From Paracoccus sp. MBLB3053 (GTDB taxonomy: Bacteria > Pseudomonadota > Alphaproteobacteria > Rhodobacterales > Rhodobacteraceae), in NCBI RefSeq assembly GCF_031822435.1, contig NZ_JAVQLW010000001.1:2179501-2243500 (forward strand): a DNA stretch of 64,000 nucleotides, in the 5' to 3' direction. The position numbers and the translations under genes are program-made. Within the stretch, counting starts at the first letter, position 1. The number at the start of each line of letters is the position of its first letter. This document shows, in pieces, positions 36,902 through 44,756 of the stretch. The notes under the pieces are model-generated. The model was not told where the DNA came from. It saw only the letters and a program-made list of their open reading frames with translations, and made no database searches.

Positions 36902-37588
36902 ATGTTCGCCTATGCAAAAAACATGCAGCTTGCCGTATCCGACAAGCTGCGCAGGGCGGGGTTCGCCGCCGGGGCAGGGGTAGTCCTTGTCCTCGGCGCG
37001 GGCTTTCTTCTTGCCGCACTGTGGACTTTCCTTGCCTATCATCTGGGTTGGGGTTCGATGGTCGCCTCGCTGGTGATCGGAGGTTTCATGGTCGCGATCG
37101 GGTTGATACTTGTGGTCATCGCAGGTCGTGAGCGGCATCCGGTGCCCAGCACGGAAGATTTGCGGATCGAAGTCGAACAGCAGATCAACCTGATGGCCAA
37201 TACGGCAATCACCAAGGCCAGCGATGCTGCCGATGCCGCGATGGACAGGGCTGCAAGCAAAGCGGGCAACCTTCTGGATCTTGCCGAAAACAAGGTGCAT
37301 TCGGTCGCCGACAATCTGACCTACCGCGCGAACCGGTTCGCGGACCAGACCGAAGCGAGGGTCTACGGCTCAGCCCGGCGGATGGGCGAAAACGCGGCTC
37401 GGAGATTCGGTTTCGCTTCGCCCGAGCAAGGCGAAGACCTGACCGAGGAAGACCGTGGCGGCATCAGAGCCACGAATATCGCCCCGGTCCTTGGACTGGT
37501 CGCCGTCGGTCTGACCCTTGCATCACGCTATCGCCGGAGAGAAGAGACCGATCATTCTTGGCCGGATGAACACGACAGCCGTCTCTGA
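36902..37588 (+). CDS. Phage holin-family / YqjE-like membrane protein
   Basis: A 228-aa protein. Two hydrophobic helices near the N-terminus (VVLVLGAGFLLAALWTFLAY and VASLVIGGFMVAIGLILVVI) match the Holin_3_6/YqjE type; a long Ala-rich amphipathic region (about 90-160, SDAADAAMDRAASKAGNLLD) and a third hydrophobic segment near the C-terminus follow. Despite the family name there is no sign of lytic function. Partnership with a YqjD-like gene repeats the E. coli yqjD-yqjE order. Confidence 0.8.
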   Translation: MFAYAKNMQLAVSDKLRRAGFAAGAGVVLVLGAGFLLAALWTFLAYHLGWGSMVASLVIGGFMVAIGLILVVIAGRERHPVPSTEDLRIEVEQQINLMANTAITKASDAADAAMDRAASKAGNLLDLAENKVHSVADNLTYRANRFADQTEARVYGSARRMGENAARRFGFASPEQGEDLTEEDRGGIRATNIAPVLGLVAVGLTLASRYRRREETDHSWPDEHDSRL

Positions 37589-37621
37589 CAGCCGGCACCG
37601 TGATGACGCGTATGCAAACGA

Positions 37622-37648
37622 CAAAGCCCCGCCGATGGCGGGGCTTTG
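37622..37648. terminator. Bidirectional terminator between YqjE-like gene and glutaredoxin gene
   Basis: CAAAGCCCCGCC (37622-37633) pairs perfectly with GGCGGGGCTTTG (37637-37648) around GAT; the A/T ends of the stem give short T runs on both strands. It lies between two convergent genes. Confidence 0.8.
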
Positions 37649-37670
37649 ATCTTGCCTAGGATCGGAACTC

Positions 37671-38033
37671 TCAGGCGTTTGCTTCGCGGATCTTCTCTGC
37701 GGCGTCCTTGTCATAGGCGACACCGGCCTTGTCCAGCAGCTGATCGAGCTCGCCCGAAAGGGTCATCTCGGTGATGATGTCGCAGCCGCCCACGAACTCA
37801 CCCTTGACGTAGAGCTGGGGGATCGTCGGCCAGTCCGAAAAGTCCTTGATGCCCTGGCGGACATCGGCATCTTTCAGAACGTCGATGTCACGGTAATCGA
37901 CATTCATGTAGTTCAGCACGCCGGCAACGCGGCTCGAGAAACCGCATTGCGGCATTTCCTTGCTGCCCTTCATGAACAACACGACATCGCTGCCGTCGAT
38001 GGTTTCCTGGATCTTCTGACGCACGTCGGTCAT
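37671..38033 (-). CDS. grxD: Monothiol glutaredoxin, Grx4 type
   Basis: A 120-aa glutaredoxin with the CGFS site in [16 protein letters not shown] and the glutathione-binding [23 protein letters not shown] glutaredoxins bind a bridging [2Fe-2S] cluster and pass it on, often in a heterodimer with BolA, whose gene lies 79 bases upstream on the same strand. ATG 38033 gives the family length; an ATG at 38090 has no homology behind it. Functionally it complements the suf operon of this window. Confidence 0.95.
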   Translation of the reverse strand: MTDVRQKIQETIDGSDVVLFMKGSKEMPQCGFSSRVAGVLNYMNVDYRDIDVLKDADVRQGIKDFSDWPTIPQLYVKGEFVGGCDIITEMTLSGELDQLLDKAGVAYDKDAAEKIREANA

Positions 38034-38112
38034 GTCTGGATACTTTCTTCTTTTGCTCGCGTCGGTTCTTTCGGGTTCATGTTCCCCCAAAGCCGACGCC
38101 GAAGACTGGGGG

Positions 38113-38355
38113 TTATTCAGGGACCTTGGTGGTCAGGGCCAGGGCGTGAAGTTCGCCTTGCGGGCCATCCATTTTCCCTTTCAGCGCGGCATAGACCGCG
38201 CGCTGCTGCTGCACGCGATTGAGACCCCGGAAGCTTTCGTCGATTACCTCTGCGGCATAGTGATTCCCATCTCCGGCCAGATCCGTGATCGTGATCTTGG
38301 CCTGGGGGAATGCTGAACGGATCAGCGTCTCGATGTCCTGGGCTTCCATCGCCAT
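38113..38355 (-). CDS. bolA: BolA family protein
   Basis: An 80-aa protein with the BolA fold: ALRSAFP-like start ([19 protein letters not shown]), [20 protein letters not shown] and the conserved invariant His in [11 protein letters not shown], a cluster ligand in BolA-Grx complexes. The size and missing Cys place it in the short, IbaG/BolA2-like group. ATG 38355 follows AAAGGA at a good distance; ATG 38349 is possible. It is the likely partner of the monothiol glutaredoxin just downstream. Confidence 0.92.
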   Translation of the reverse strand: MAMEAQDIETLIRSAFPQAKITITDLAGDGNHYAAEVIDESFRGLNRVQQQRAVYAALKGKMDGPQGELHALALTTKVPE

Positions 38356-38462
38356 GGGGGGTCCTTTCAAATCTTATCCCAGATGTAGGGGAAGGCTCGG
38401 CGGCTCGCAAGGCCACGACCGGTGCCGTCTTCGGAGATGGAGTGAGCCGACGCGAAAATTCG

Positions 38463-38491
38463 ATCCGCACCCCCGATCTGGGGGTGCGGAT
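38463..38491 (-). terminator. Rho-independent terminator of the fibre-like cassette
   Basis: ATCCGCACCCCC (38463-38474) pairs perfectly with GGGGGTGCGGAT (38480-38491); on the minus strand the stem is followed by CGAATTTTCG. It lies 24 bases past the esterase stop and separates the cassette from bolA. Confidence 0.82.
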
Positions 38492-38515
38492 GCGAGGCAG
38501 AAGGGCGGGAAGATA

Positions 38516-39748
38516 TCATTCGGGGATGAACAGGTCGCCCGAAAATTTTCCACGAAAGCCGGGGAGTGGACGCCACAGTCGCTCACCGGGAACGAAACGG
38601 CTTTCGCGGGTGTGACTGCCGAAAAGTGTCGAGCGATGCGCGGACATCGTGCGACCTTGTGCATCGGCCATTGCGTAGCAATCCTGCAATTGGTGCGCAA
38701 AGCGCAACCAGCCGGCCGAAGCCGATCTCAGGACCAGCGTGACGCTGTCTCCTTCCCAATCGGGCAAGGCGCTTTGGATGCCGCCCTCTGCCTCGAATCC
38801 GAAATCCAGACAGGTCGCGCTGCCTCCGAATGCGTCGTAGAGATCAGGACGGCTCATCAGCGTCTCGCCTGGTCGTAGCGAGAACCGCACCGTGACATGT
38901 GCGCCCGATTTGGCAACCGAGTAGGTGATGTTCCAGACATTGCCCGCCTCTACTTCGGAAACCGCCCAATCGCAGGTCTCGCCGATCAGGACCTGAGTGC
39001 GGCCGGTGGGATGAATGTTCAGATCGTTGATGAGGAAAACCCGCTGCCACGTGGCGACGATTCCGTCATGTTCCATCGCCAGTCGATATTGAGCGCCGGG
39101 CGTTTCGTAGAGGTCTCCGATCGAGTTCACATCGGCACCGTTGACGACAACGACCAATCTGGGACTGGCCCCGAAAAGGCTTTGCGCCTCGTTCAGGGTT
39201 TCCGTATGGGCCGTTTCGAAATCTGCCCGATAGGAGGAGCCGACCTGATCCTTGGCACTGGTTCCCTGGAAAAGGAACACATAGGGGCAGGAAAGGGCTA
39301 TCCCGAACTCATTCGCCAGACGCGCGCTTTCGCGCATCCAATAGGTCTGGTTTCGTCCCAGCGGACTCGGGTCCGAAGCGATCCATTCGTTGATCTGCCG
39401 ACCGCCAAAGCCGTTATCCCCGATGATGGTTCCTTGCGCAGTCCTTCCTTCGTCGCGCCACCGTGCCGCACGGGCAAACTGAAAGGTGAATGCCGGAGAG
39501 ACGCGTCCCTGGCCCGTGGCGGACATGAAGCCGGTAGCCGTAACCGATTGATCTATCTCTCCAAGTCCTGCGCCGAGCGGGCCGAGGAGGCTGCCCTGAC
39601 GGTCCCGCAAACCGTAGGTGTAGTAAACCTGTTCGCGCGCGGCTGTCTCGATATCTGCGGCCGACGTCTCCTGAAGCGGCCGATTCTCGCTTTGGCCGTA
39701 GACCGGCATGATCTCCAGCGAGGTGACGGAAGGAACGGGGGCCGTCAC
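38516..39748 (-). CDS. SGNH/sialate-O-acetylesterase-like hydrolase
   Basis: A 410-aa protein I only partly recognise. An N-terminal MPVYGQSENRPL has the GQS block of sialate-O-acetylesterase-type (DUF303-like, CE6) enzymes, with Ser20 as predicted nucleophile; GDNGFGGRQINEWIA fits a second block and NDLNIHPTGRTQVLIGE a C-terminal His block, though the Asp usually three residues before the His is shifted by one. The last about 100 residues look like an added beta domain. No signal peptide. GTG 39748 is preferred because it overlaps the upstream stop (GTGA); ATG 39796 is the alternative. A role in deacetylating surface sugars is inference. Confidence 0.55.
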   Translation of the reverse strand: MTAPVPSVTSLEIMPVYGQSENRPLQETSAADIETAAREQVYYTYGLRDRQGSLLGPLGAGLGEIDQSVTATGFMSATGQGRVSPAFTFQFARAARWRDEGRTAQGTIIGDNGFGGRQINEWIASDPSPLGRNQTYWMRESARLANEFGIALSCPYVFLFQGTSAKDQVGSSYRADFETAHTETLNEAQSLFGASPRLVVVVNGADVNSIGDLYETPGAQYRLAMEHDGIVATWQRVFLINDLNIHPTGRTQVLIGETCDWAVSEVEAGNVWNITYSVAKSGAHVTVRFSLRPGETLMSRPDLYDAFGGSATCLDFGFEAEGGIQSALPDWEGDSVTLVLRSASAGWLRFAHQLQDCYAMADAQGRTMSAHRSTLFGSHTRESRFVPGERLWRPLPGFRGKFSGDLFIPE

Positions 39749-40794
39749 GCCCCCCGCCGAAAATCCTCGACAACCTCGCGCATCGTGATCGGCCATGCCT
39801 TTCCTTCAGCGCGACCGACAATCGCAAACCGGTGGATCGTGCCTTTGAGATAGCGTCCCAGTGAAAAGCGGTTGGGTGAAGGGTCCGTCAGCCCGGGATG
39901 GCTTGCTGCGACGAGGTTGCCCGAAGCGTCGAAGCCACTGACGGTGTCGGCCACGTCGTCGATCTCGACCGCGATGATGACGCGCGAGCTGTAGACGGCA
40001 GGGCCGAGGGTCAGGTTGACAGATGTATCATCTGTCCCGGTTCCCTGAAGCGTCCCGCCATTGTTGCGCAGCTTCACATGACCACCGGTGCCGTCCAGGA
40101 TCTGACCGATATTCGAGCCATAGCCGTCCAGGGTGACATCCGCGACGGCAAACAGGCCGTCGGTCGCGGGCTGGTTCGACAGGGTTTGAGATTGCAGATA
40201 GATCCCGTCGGCAAAGACAATCCCCTTGTCGGTCATTCGGGCGGTCGTGCCGGAGCCGGTCTTGGCGAAAGCATAGCCCCCCGTGCCGCGAGTCGTGAGG
40301 CTGGCAAGATCGTCGCTCAGGGCGGCCAGGGAATCGGCTGCATTGAAATAGGCCAGCGTGACAGCATCATAATCGATGACCTTCACCTCGGGCAGAACCA
40401 CCTTCAGGGCGTCGGCTGTGCTCGTGGCCATACCCGCGCTGTTGGTCCAGGTCACGGCAAGCTCGTATTCACCGGGGTCGCTCAGTTCCATCGTCATCGC
40501 GCCCTCGTCCAGCCGGTCGCGGATCGACATGCCGTCCAGGGTGAAATCCCAATGCGCTTGCGGGACAGGGCTGCCATCCGCCTGGCCGATGTTCAGCGAG
40601 ATGCTTTGCCCGATGCTTGCGTCGGTCGGAAGGATGCTGGGCGCCTGGGTGATCACCGGGGCGATGGTTGGCGGTGCGCCCGCAATCAGGCTGCCTGCCG
40701 CATCGTAAAGCTCGGCCGGATCGTCGCCCAGCCAGACCTCGCCCAAATTGTTGAAAAGCGCCAGGGACAGGCCATCATGGATCTGGATCGCCAT
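39745..40794 (-). CDS. Ig-like plus LamG/concanavalin-like domain protein
   Basis: A 349-aa protein of unknown function. After a short N-terminal region (MAIQIHDGLSLALFNNLGEV) comes an Ig-like beta domain at about 55-135, opening with PVITQAPSILP and ending in ELAVTWTNSAGMATS, then a LamG/jelly-roll-like domain at about 150-335 with DGIYLQSQTLSN, VKLRNNGGTLQGTG and FSLGRYLKGTIHRFAIVG. Such folds bind glycans. No signal peptide or anchor. It starts one base after the upstream gene's stop and overlaps the esterase by four bases, so the three genes form one unit. Assignment is by residue pattern only. Confidence 0.6.
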   Translation of the reverse strand: MAIQIHDGLSLALFNNLGEVWLGDDPAELYDAAGSLIAGAPPTIAPVITQAPSILPTDASIGQSISLNIGQADGSPVPQAHWDFTLDGMSIRDRLDEGAMTMELSDPGEYELAVTWTNSAGMATSTADALKVVLPEVKVIDYDAVTLAYFNAADSLAALSDDLASLTTRGTGGYAFAKTGSGTTARMTDKGIVFADGIYLQSQTLSNQPATDGLFAVADVTLDGYGSNIGQILDGTGGHVKLRNNGGTLQGTGTDDTSVNLTLGPAVYSSRVIIAVEIDDVADTVSGFDASGNLVAASHPGLTDPSPNRFSLGRYLKGTIHRFAIVGRAEGKAWPITMREVVEDFRRGA

Positions 40795-40795
40795 G

Positions 40796-41248
40796 TCAGT
40801 CCCCCTTCACCAGGATAATGTCATTATGCCGCTTCTGCGCGGCGGGCAGTTCTTCGTATTCGGCAAAGCGTGACACGACGAGCAACCTTGCCGCGCCGGC
40901 ATCCTTCGCGGCCTTCTGGTTTTGCCCGCTGGTCTTTTCCAGCTCGCCAAGCGAAACGGGCAAAGGCGAGGCGATGAACAGCGACTTCGATTCGAAAACC
41001 TTTACGACGAATTGATTGTAGCCTTCGATCGTCCAACTGGTCGTTGCGGCTTCGCCTTCGCCATTGACGATCAGGTCGACGGACCATTCACCGCTCTGGT
41101 TCGTCGTGGCCTCGACCTTCTGGGTCACAATCCGCAGCCCCCCCTCGAACATGTCTGATCCGTTCAGGGTCGCCACGATCTTGCCGGCTGCGATTGGGGA
41201 AAGCGTGGCGTCCACTAGGATGCCACTGACGGATGCTTTGTTCGGCAT
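40796..41248 (-). CDS. Beta-sandwich protein, tail-fibre or carboxypeptidase-regulatory-like
   Basis: A 150-aa protein. The segments ASVSGILVDATLSPIAAGKI and TTNQSGEWSVDLIVNGEG follow the pattern of carboxypeptidase-regulatory-like/Ig repeats that begin many phage fibre proteins (SGxIVDxxGxPxAxA ... TxxxGxWSxxL). A C-terminal helical part (LEKTSGQNQKAAKDAGAARL) ends in RHNDIILVKGD. No signal peptide. GGAG lies seven bases before the ATG. It is the first gene of the three-gene cassette. I do not recognise a named family. Confidence 0.55.
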   Translation of the reverse strand: MPNKASVSGILVDATLSPIAAGKIVATLNGSDMFEGGLRIVTQKVEATTNQSGEWSVDLIVNGEGEAATTSWTIEGYNQFVVKVFESKSLFIASPLPVSLGELEKTSGQNQKAAKDAGAARLLVVSRFAEYEELPAAQKRHNDIILVKGD

Positions 41249-41374
41249 TTCTTGCTCCTCGGCTCAACTCGGATGTCGCGGCCAGTATGCGAGCGATTTC
41301 ACGCTGTTGCGCAGGGGGGAGGTGCAACGTTCGGGGGCCGGTTCCGCCAGAGCGATGGCCCTGAAACGACAAAA

Positions 41375-41395
41375 CTGCCCGGCTTTGCCGGGCAG
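41375..41395 (-). terminator. Second terminator downstream of guaA
   Basis: CTGCCCGGC (41375-41383), loop TTT, GCCGGGCAG (41387-41395): perfect 9-bp stem followed on the minus strand by TTTT. It is 195 bases past guaA and 126 bases before the cassette, so it insulates the two. Confidence 0.75.
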
Positions 41396-41520
41396 CTTCG
41401 TGTGAACAAGGTAACAAGCTACTGTTGACTGACCAATCAATTAACACGCCGTATCGCGGACCGATAGCTGAACTTTTCGTCAGGTTTCCGGCCTTTGCGG
41501 AGGATCGTGACTTCAGACGA

Positions 41521-41553
41521 AAGGGCCGCAGGAGGTCGGTTCCCGCGGCCCTT
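41521..41553 (-). terminator. Hairpin directly downstream of guaA
   Basis: AAGGGCCGC (41521-41529) pairs with GCGGCCCTT (41545-41553) around a 15-base loop, 36 bases past the guaA stop. The T run is short, so a partial terminator or mRNA 3' protector. Confidence 0.5.
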
Positions 41554-41589
41554 GAAGTCAAGATTTCTGCCGTAACGGGCAGAAAAAGG

Positions 41590-43149
41590 TTATTCCCACT
41601 CGATCGTGCCCGGCGGCTTCGAGGTGATGTCATAGGTGCAGCGGTTGATGCCCTTGACCTCGTTGATGATCCGCGTCGCCGTCTCGCCCAGGAACTCATG
41701 GGTGAAGGGATAGTAATCCGCCGTCATCCCATCGACCGAAGTGACCGCGCGCAGGGCGCAGGCATAGTCATAGGTCCGCCCATCGCCCATCACGCCCACA
41801 GTGCGCACCGGCAGGATCGCGACGAAGGCCTGCCAGATCTCGTCGTAAAGCCCGTGCTTGCGGATCTGGTCGATATAGACCGCATCTGCCTTGCGCAGGA
41901 TCTCGAGCTTCTCGCGGGTGATCTCGCCGGGGCAGCGGATCGCCAGACCCGGACCGGGGAAGGGGTGGCGGCCGATGAACTTCTCGGGCAGGCCCAGTTC
42001 GCGACCCAGCGCGCGGACCTCGTCCTTGAACAGCTCGCGCAAGGGCTCGACCAGTTTAAGGCCCATTTTCTCGGGCAGACCGCCCACGTTGTGGTGCGAC
42101 TTGATGGTGACCGAGGGCCCGCCGCTGAAGGAAACGCTTTCGATCACGTCAGGATAAAGCGTGCCTTGGGCCAGGAATTCCGCGCCCTCGATCTGATTCG
42201 CGTATTTCTGGAACACGTCGATGAAAAGCTTGCCGATGGTCTTGCGCTTGACCTCCGGGTCCGAGACGCCCTCCAGCTCGCCCAGGAACAGGTCGCTTTC
42301 GTCGGCATGGATCAGCGGGATGTTGTAGGTGTCACGGAACATCGTGACGACCTCGTCGGCCTCATTGAGGCGCAGCAGGCCGTGATCGACGAAGACGCAG
42401 GTCAGCTGGTCGCCGATCGCCTCGTGGATCAGAACCGCCGCGACCGAGCTGTCGACGCCGCCCGACAGGCCGCAGATCACCTGCTTGTCGCCGACCTGCT
42501 CGCGGATCTTGCGGACCGCCTCCTCGCGATAGCTGGCCATGGTCCAGTCGCCGGTGAAGCCCGCCATGCGGACAAAGTTCTCCAGCATGATGCGGCCATT
42601 CGGGGTGTGATGCACCTCGGGGTGGAACTGCACGGCGAAGAACTTGCGCGCCTCGTCGGCGATCATCGCATAGGGCGCGTTGGGCGAGGTGCCGATGACC
42701 TCGAAGCCCGGCGCCAGTTGCGTCACGCGGTCCCCGTGACTCATCCAGACTTCCTCGCGGCCGGTATCGAACAGACCTGCGAAGATGCCGTCGCCCTTGT
42801 GACCCTCGGCGGGCGCGATGAAGGCGCGGCCATATTCGGCGTGATGGCCGGATTCAACCCGTCCGCCAAGCTGCTCCATCATGACCTGCTGGCCATAGCA
42901 GATACCGAAGACCGGAACCTGAAGGTCGAACAGGCTTTGCGGCGCGCGCGGAGATTCTGGCTCGGTCACTGAAGCCGGTCCGCCCGACAGGATCACGGCC
43001 TGAGGGGCGAAGTCGTTGAGAAAGGCGTCATCCACCGTGTTGAAGGGGTGGATTTCGCAATAAACGTTCAACTCGCGCAGGCGCCGCGCAATCAGCTGCG
43101 TGACCTGGGAGCCGAAGTCGATGATGAGGAGGCGCTGATGCTGTGTCAT
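41590..43149 (-). CDS. guaA: GMP synthase (glutamine-hydrolysing)
   Basis: A 519-aa enzyme converting XMP to GMP. The glutamine amidotransferase half has the nucleophile in [16 protein letters not shown] and the His-Glu pair in [10 protein letters not shown]. The ATP-pyrophosphatase half has the P-loop [16 protein letters not shown], and the C-terminal dimerisation domain ends [26 protein letters not shown] (key residues KPPGTIEWE). The start [15 protein letters not shown] is typical. Full length; two hairpins follow. Confidence 0.97.
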   Translation of the reverse strand: MTQHQRLLIIDFGSQVTQLIARRLRELNVYCEIHPFNTVDDAFLNDFAPQAVILSGGPASVTEPESPRAPQSLFDLQVPVFGICYGQQVMMEQLGGRVESGHHAEYGRAFIAPAEGHKGDGIFAGLFDTGREEVWMSHGDRVTQLAPGFEVIGTSPNAPYAMIADEARKFFAVQFHPEVHHTPNGRIMLENFVRMAGFTGDWTMASYREEAVRKIREQVGDKQVICGLSGGVDSSVAAVLIHEAIGDQLTCVFVDHGLLRLNEADEVVTMFRDTYNIPLIHADESDLFLGELEGVSDPEVKRKTIGKLFIDVFQKYANQIEGAEFLAQGTLYPDVIESVSFSGGPSVTIKSHHNVGGLPEKMGLKLVEPLRELFKDEVRALGRELGLPEKFIGRHPFPGPGLAIRCPGEITREKLEILRKADAVYIDQIRKHGLYDEIWQAFVAILPVRTVGVMGDGRTYDYACALRAVTSVDGMTADYYPFTHEFLGETATRIINEVKGINRCTYDITSKPPGTIEWE

Positions 43150-43275
43150 GGACCGCCTTTAGGCCGCGTCCATGCCATTCGCAAGGGCCTGACTGCCCGA
43201 ACCGCGTGACGGTTGGCTTCATTGCGGCAAGATTGCCCTTCCTTGGCTTTGTCAGCCTGCCAACAGGTACCGCGA

Positions 43276-43887
43276 TCAGCGCCAGAGATTGCCGAGTGCC
43301 TCGGCTGGGTCGTCCTCGGACCAGATCTCAGCGCCAAGCGCGATGAAGTCGCTGACCGGGGCAAGCTGCGCGATGAGGCTCGGCGTCAGGGCACCCTCGG
43401 CCACCACCGGGATCTCGATCATCTCGGACCACCACTGGAAAAGCTCGAATTCCGCGATATCGCCATGACCAAGCGCGGTCGAGCCGCAGGGCCCAAAGCT
43501 GACGTAATCCGCACCGGCCTCGGCCGCGTTGATGCCGTCGTGACGCGAGGCCCCGCAATAGGCGCCCACAATGGCGTCGGCGCCCAGTTCCTTGCGGGCA
43601 TGGCGAATGCCGCGTGGACCGTCGGTCAGGTGAACGCCATCCAGCCCGTGGCGCAGCGCAAGCTGCACGTGATCGTCGATGACGACGGCGACATCGCGGG
43701 CATGCGCGATTTCGCGGGCAAGGTCCGCCAGTCGCCCAAGATCCTCCTCGGTTCCGGCGCCGGGGATGCGCAGGCAGGCGACCGGGAAGCGGTCCATGAC
43801 ATCGGCAAGCAATGGCCCCACCGTCGAGGCTGCCGCCCCGACCGGAGTGATCAGGTAGAGTTGAGGCGTGTTCGGCTGGTCTGTCAT
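43276..43887 (-). CDS. ThiE/TenI-like protein, divergent thiamine phosphate synthase
   Basis: A 203-aa TIM-barrel protein similar to thiamine phosphate synthase: VVIDDHVQLALRHGLDGVHL and GADYVSFGPCGSTALG follow the ThiE layout. Several residues needed for canonical catalysis differ: the QLRxK motif is CLRIPG (Lys lost), NDR is IDDH, and the TxTK phosphate-loop Lys is absent. It may be a TenI-like relative or a ThiE paralogue with another substrate. No other thi gene and no TPP riboswitch is seen nearby. It follows the same strand as guaA but is separated by 126 bases, and diverges from the TrmJ-like gene. Confidence 0.75.
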   Translation of the reverse strand: MTDQPNTPQLYLITPVGAAASTVGPLLADVMDRFPVACLRIPGAGTEEDLGRLADLAREIAHARDVAVVIDDHVQLALRHGLDGVHLTDGPRGIRHARKELGADAIVGAYCGASRHDGINAAEAGADYVSFGPCGSTALGHGDIAEFELFQWWSEMIEIPVVAEGALTPSLIAQLAPVSDFIALGAEIWSEDDPAEALGNLWR

Positions 43888-43961
43888 GGCGATGTCATCC
43901 TGTGTTCAGTCCTGCAGATAGCGCAGTGCCGCGCGGCTTGCCAGTAGGTCGCGGCGGCGAT

Positions 43962-44702
43962 ATGGCGGCAAACATGGAACCAGCGATCATTCTCGTGCGC
44001 CCGCAGATGGGCGAAAACATCGGCGCGGCGGCTCGCGCCATGCTGAATTTCGGACTGACCGATATGCGACTCGTTGCGCCACGCGACGGTTGGCCGAACC
44101 CCAAGGCCATCGCCATGGCTTCGGGCGCGGCGGGTAAGGTGCTTGATCAGGCCCGCGTTTACCCGACGCTTGCCGAGGCCATGGCCGATATCGACTACGC
44201 ATATGCCACCACGGCGCGCGGCCGCGAATTGACAAAGCCCGTGCTGACGCCTGCCAGCGCCATGGCCGACGCAAGGGAACGCGTCGGGCAGGGAGGGCGC
44301 GTCGCAGTTATCTTCGGCCCCGAACGCGCCGGGTTGGAAAACGACGATGTCGCACGGGCGAACGCGATCATCACGGTACCCGTGAACCCGGACTTCCCGT
44401 CGCTGAACCTCGCGCAGGCCGTCCTGCTCAACGGTTACGAATGGTCGCGCGAACAGTTGCCGGCACAGCCCGCGCCGCATGGCCGTCGTCCGGATGGTGA
44501 AATACCCGCAACCCGGATCGAGATCGAGAAGCTTGCCGATCACTGGGAAGAGCGCTTGCAGGACAATGGCTTCTTCTTTCCGCCCGAGAAGGCGCCCGCG
44601 ATGAAGCTGACGTTGCGCAACCTTTGGTCGCGCCTGCCGCTGACCCGCGCCGACACACGGATCTTCCACGGCATGCTGCGGCAATTGACCCGCCGCGATT
44701 GA
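43962..44702 (+). CDS. TrmJ-like RNA 2'-O-methyltransferase (SpoU/TrmH family)
   Basis: A 246-aa SPOUT methyltransferase. VRPQMGENIGAAARAMLNFGL, VAVIFGPERAGLENDDV and FPSLNLAQAVLLNGYEW are the three SpoU motifs forming the trefoil knot and SAM site. The NIGAAARAM form fits TrmJ, which methylates position 32 of tRNAs. ATG 43962 or ATG 43974 is the likely start; the frame reaches back to 43902 without homology. A C-terminal dimer helix region (about 185-246) is present. It is followed by ctaA 54 bases later. Confidence 0.88.
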   Translation: MAANMEPAIILVRPQMGENIGAAARAMLNFGLTDMRLVAPRDGWPNPKAIAMASGAAGKVLDQARVYPTLAEAMADIDYAYATTARGRELTKPVLTPASAMADARERVGQGGRVAVIFGPERAGLENDDVARANAIITVPVNPDFPSLNLAQAVLLNGYEWSREQLPAQPAPHGRRPDGEIPATRIEIEKLADHWEERLQDNGFFFPPEKAPAMKLTLRNLWSRLPLTRADTRIFHGMLRQLTRRD

Positions 44703-44756
44703 TTGATTTCCGGACCAAGGCCGGTCAAGGTCTGGTCCAGCGACAAGGAAGCTGAC

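Larger units (their letters stand above)
41249..41589. other. Non-coding gap between cassette and guaA
   Basis: About 340 bases without a convincing gene. It carries two hairpins in guaA's direction (listed separately) and must hold the promoter of the fibre-like cassette, although I see no clear consensus boxes. Confidence 0.6.

Noticed and set aside
41425..42972. Long plus-strand open frame (about 515 codons) opposite guaA
   Set aside because: Shadow of guaA caused by codon bias; no domain pattern.
43150..43275. Looked for a TPP riboswitch or purine riboswitch next to the thiE-like gene and guaA
   Set aside because: No conserved THI-box or purine-aptamer core was seen on either strand.
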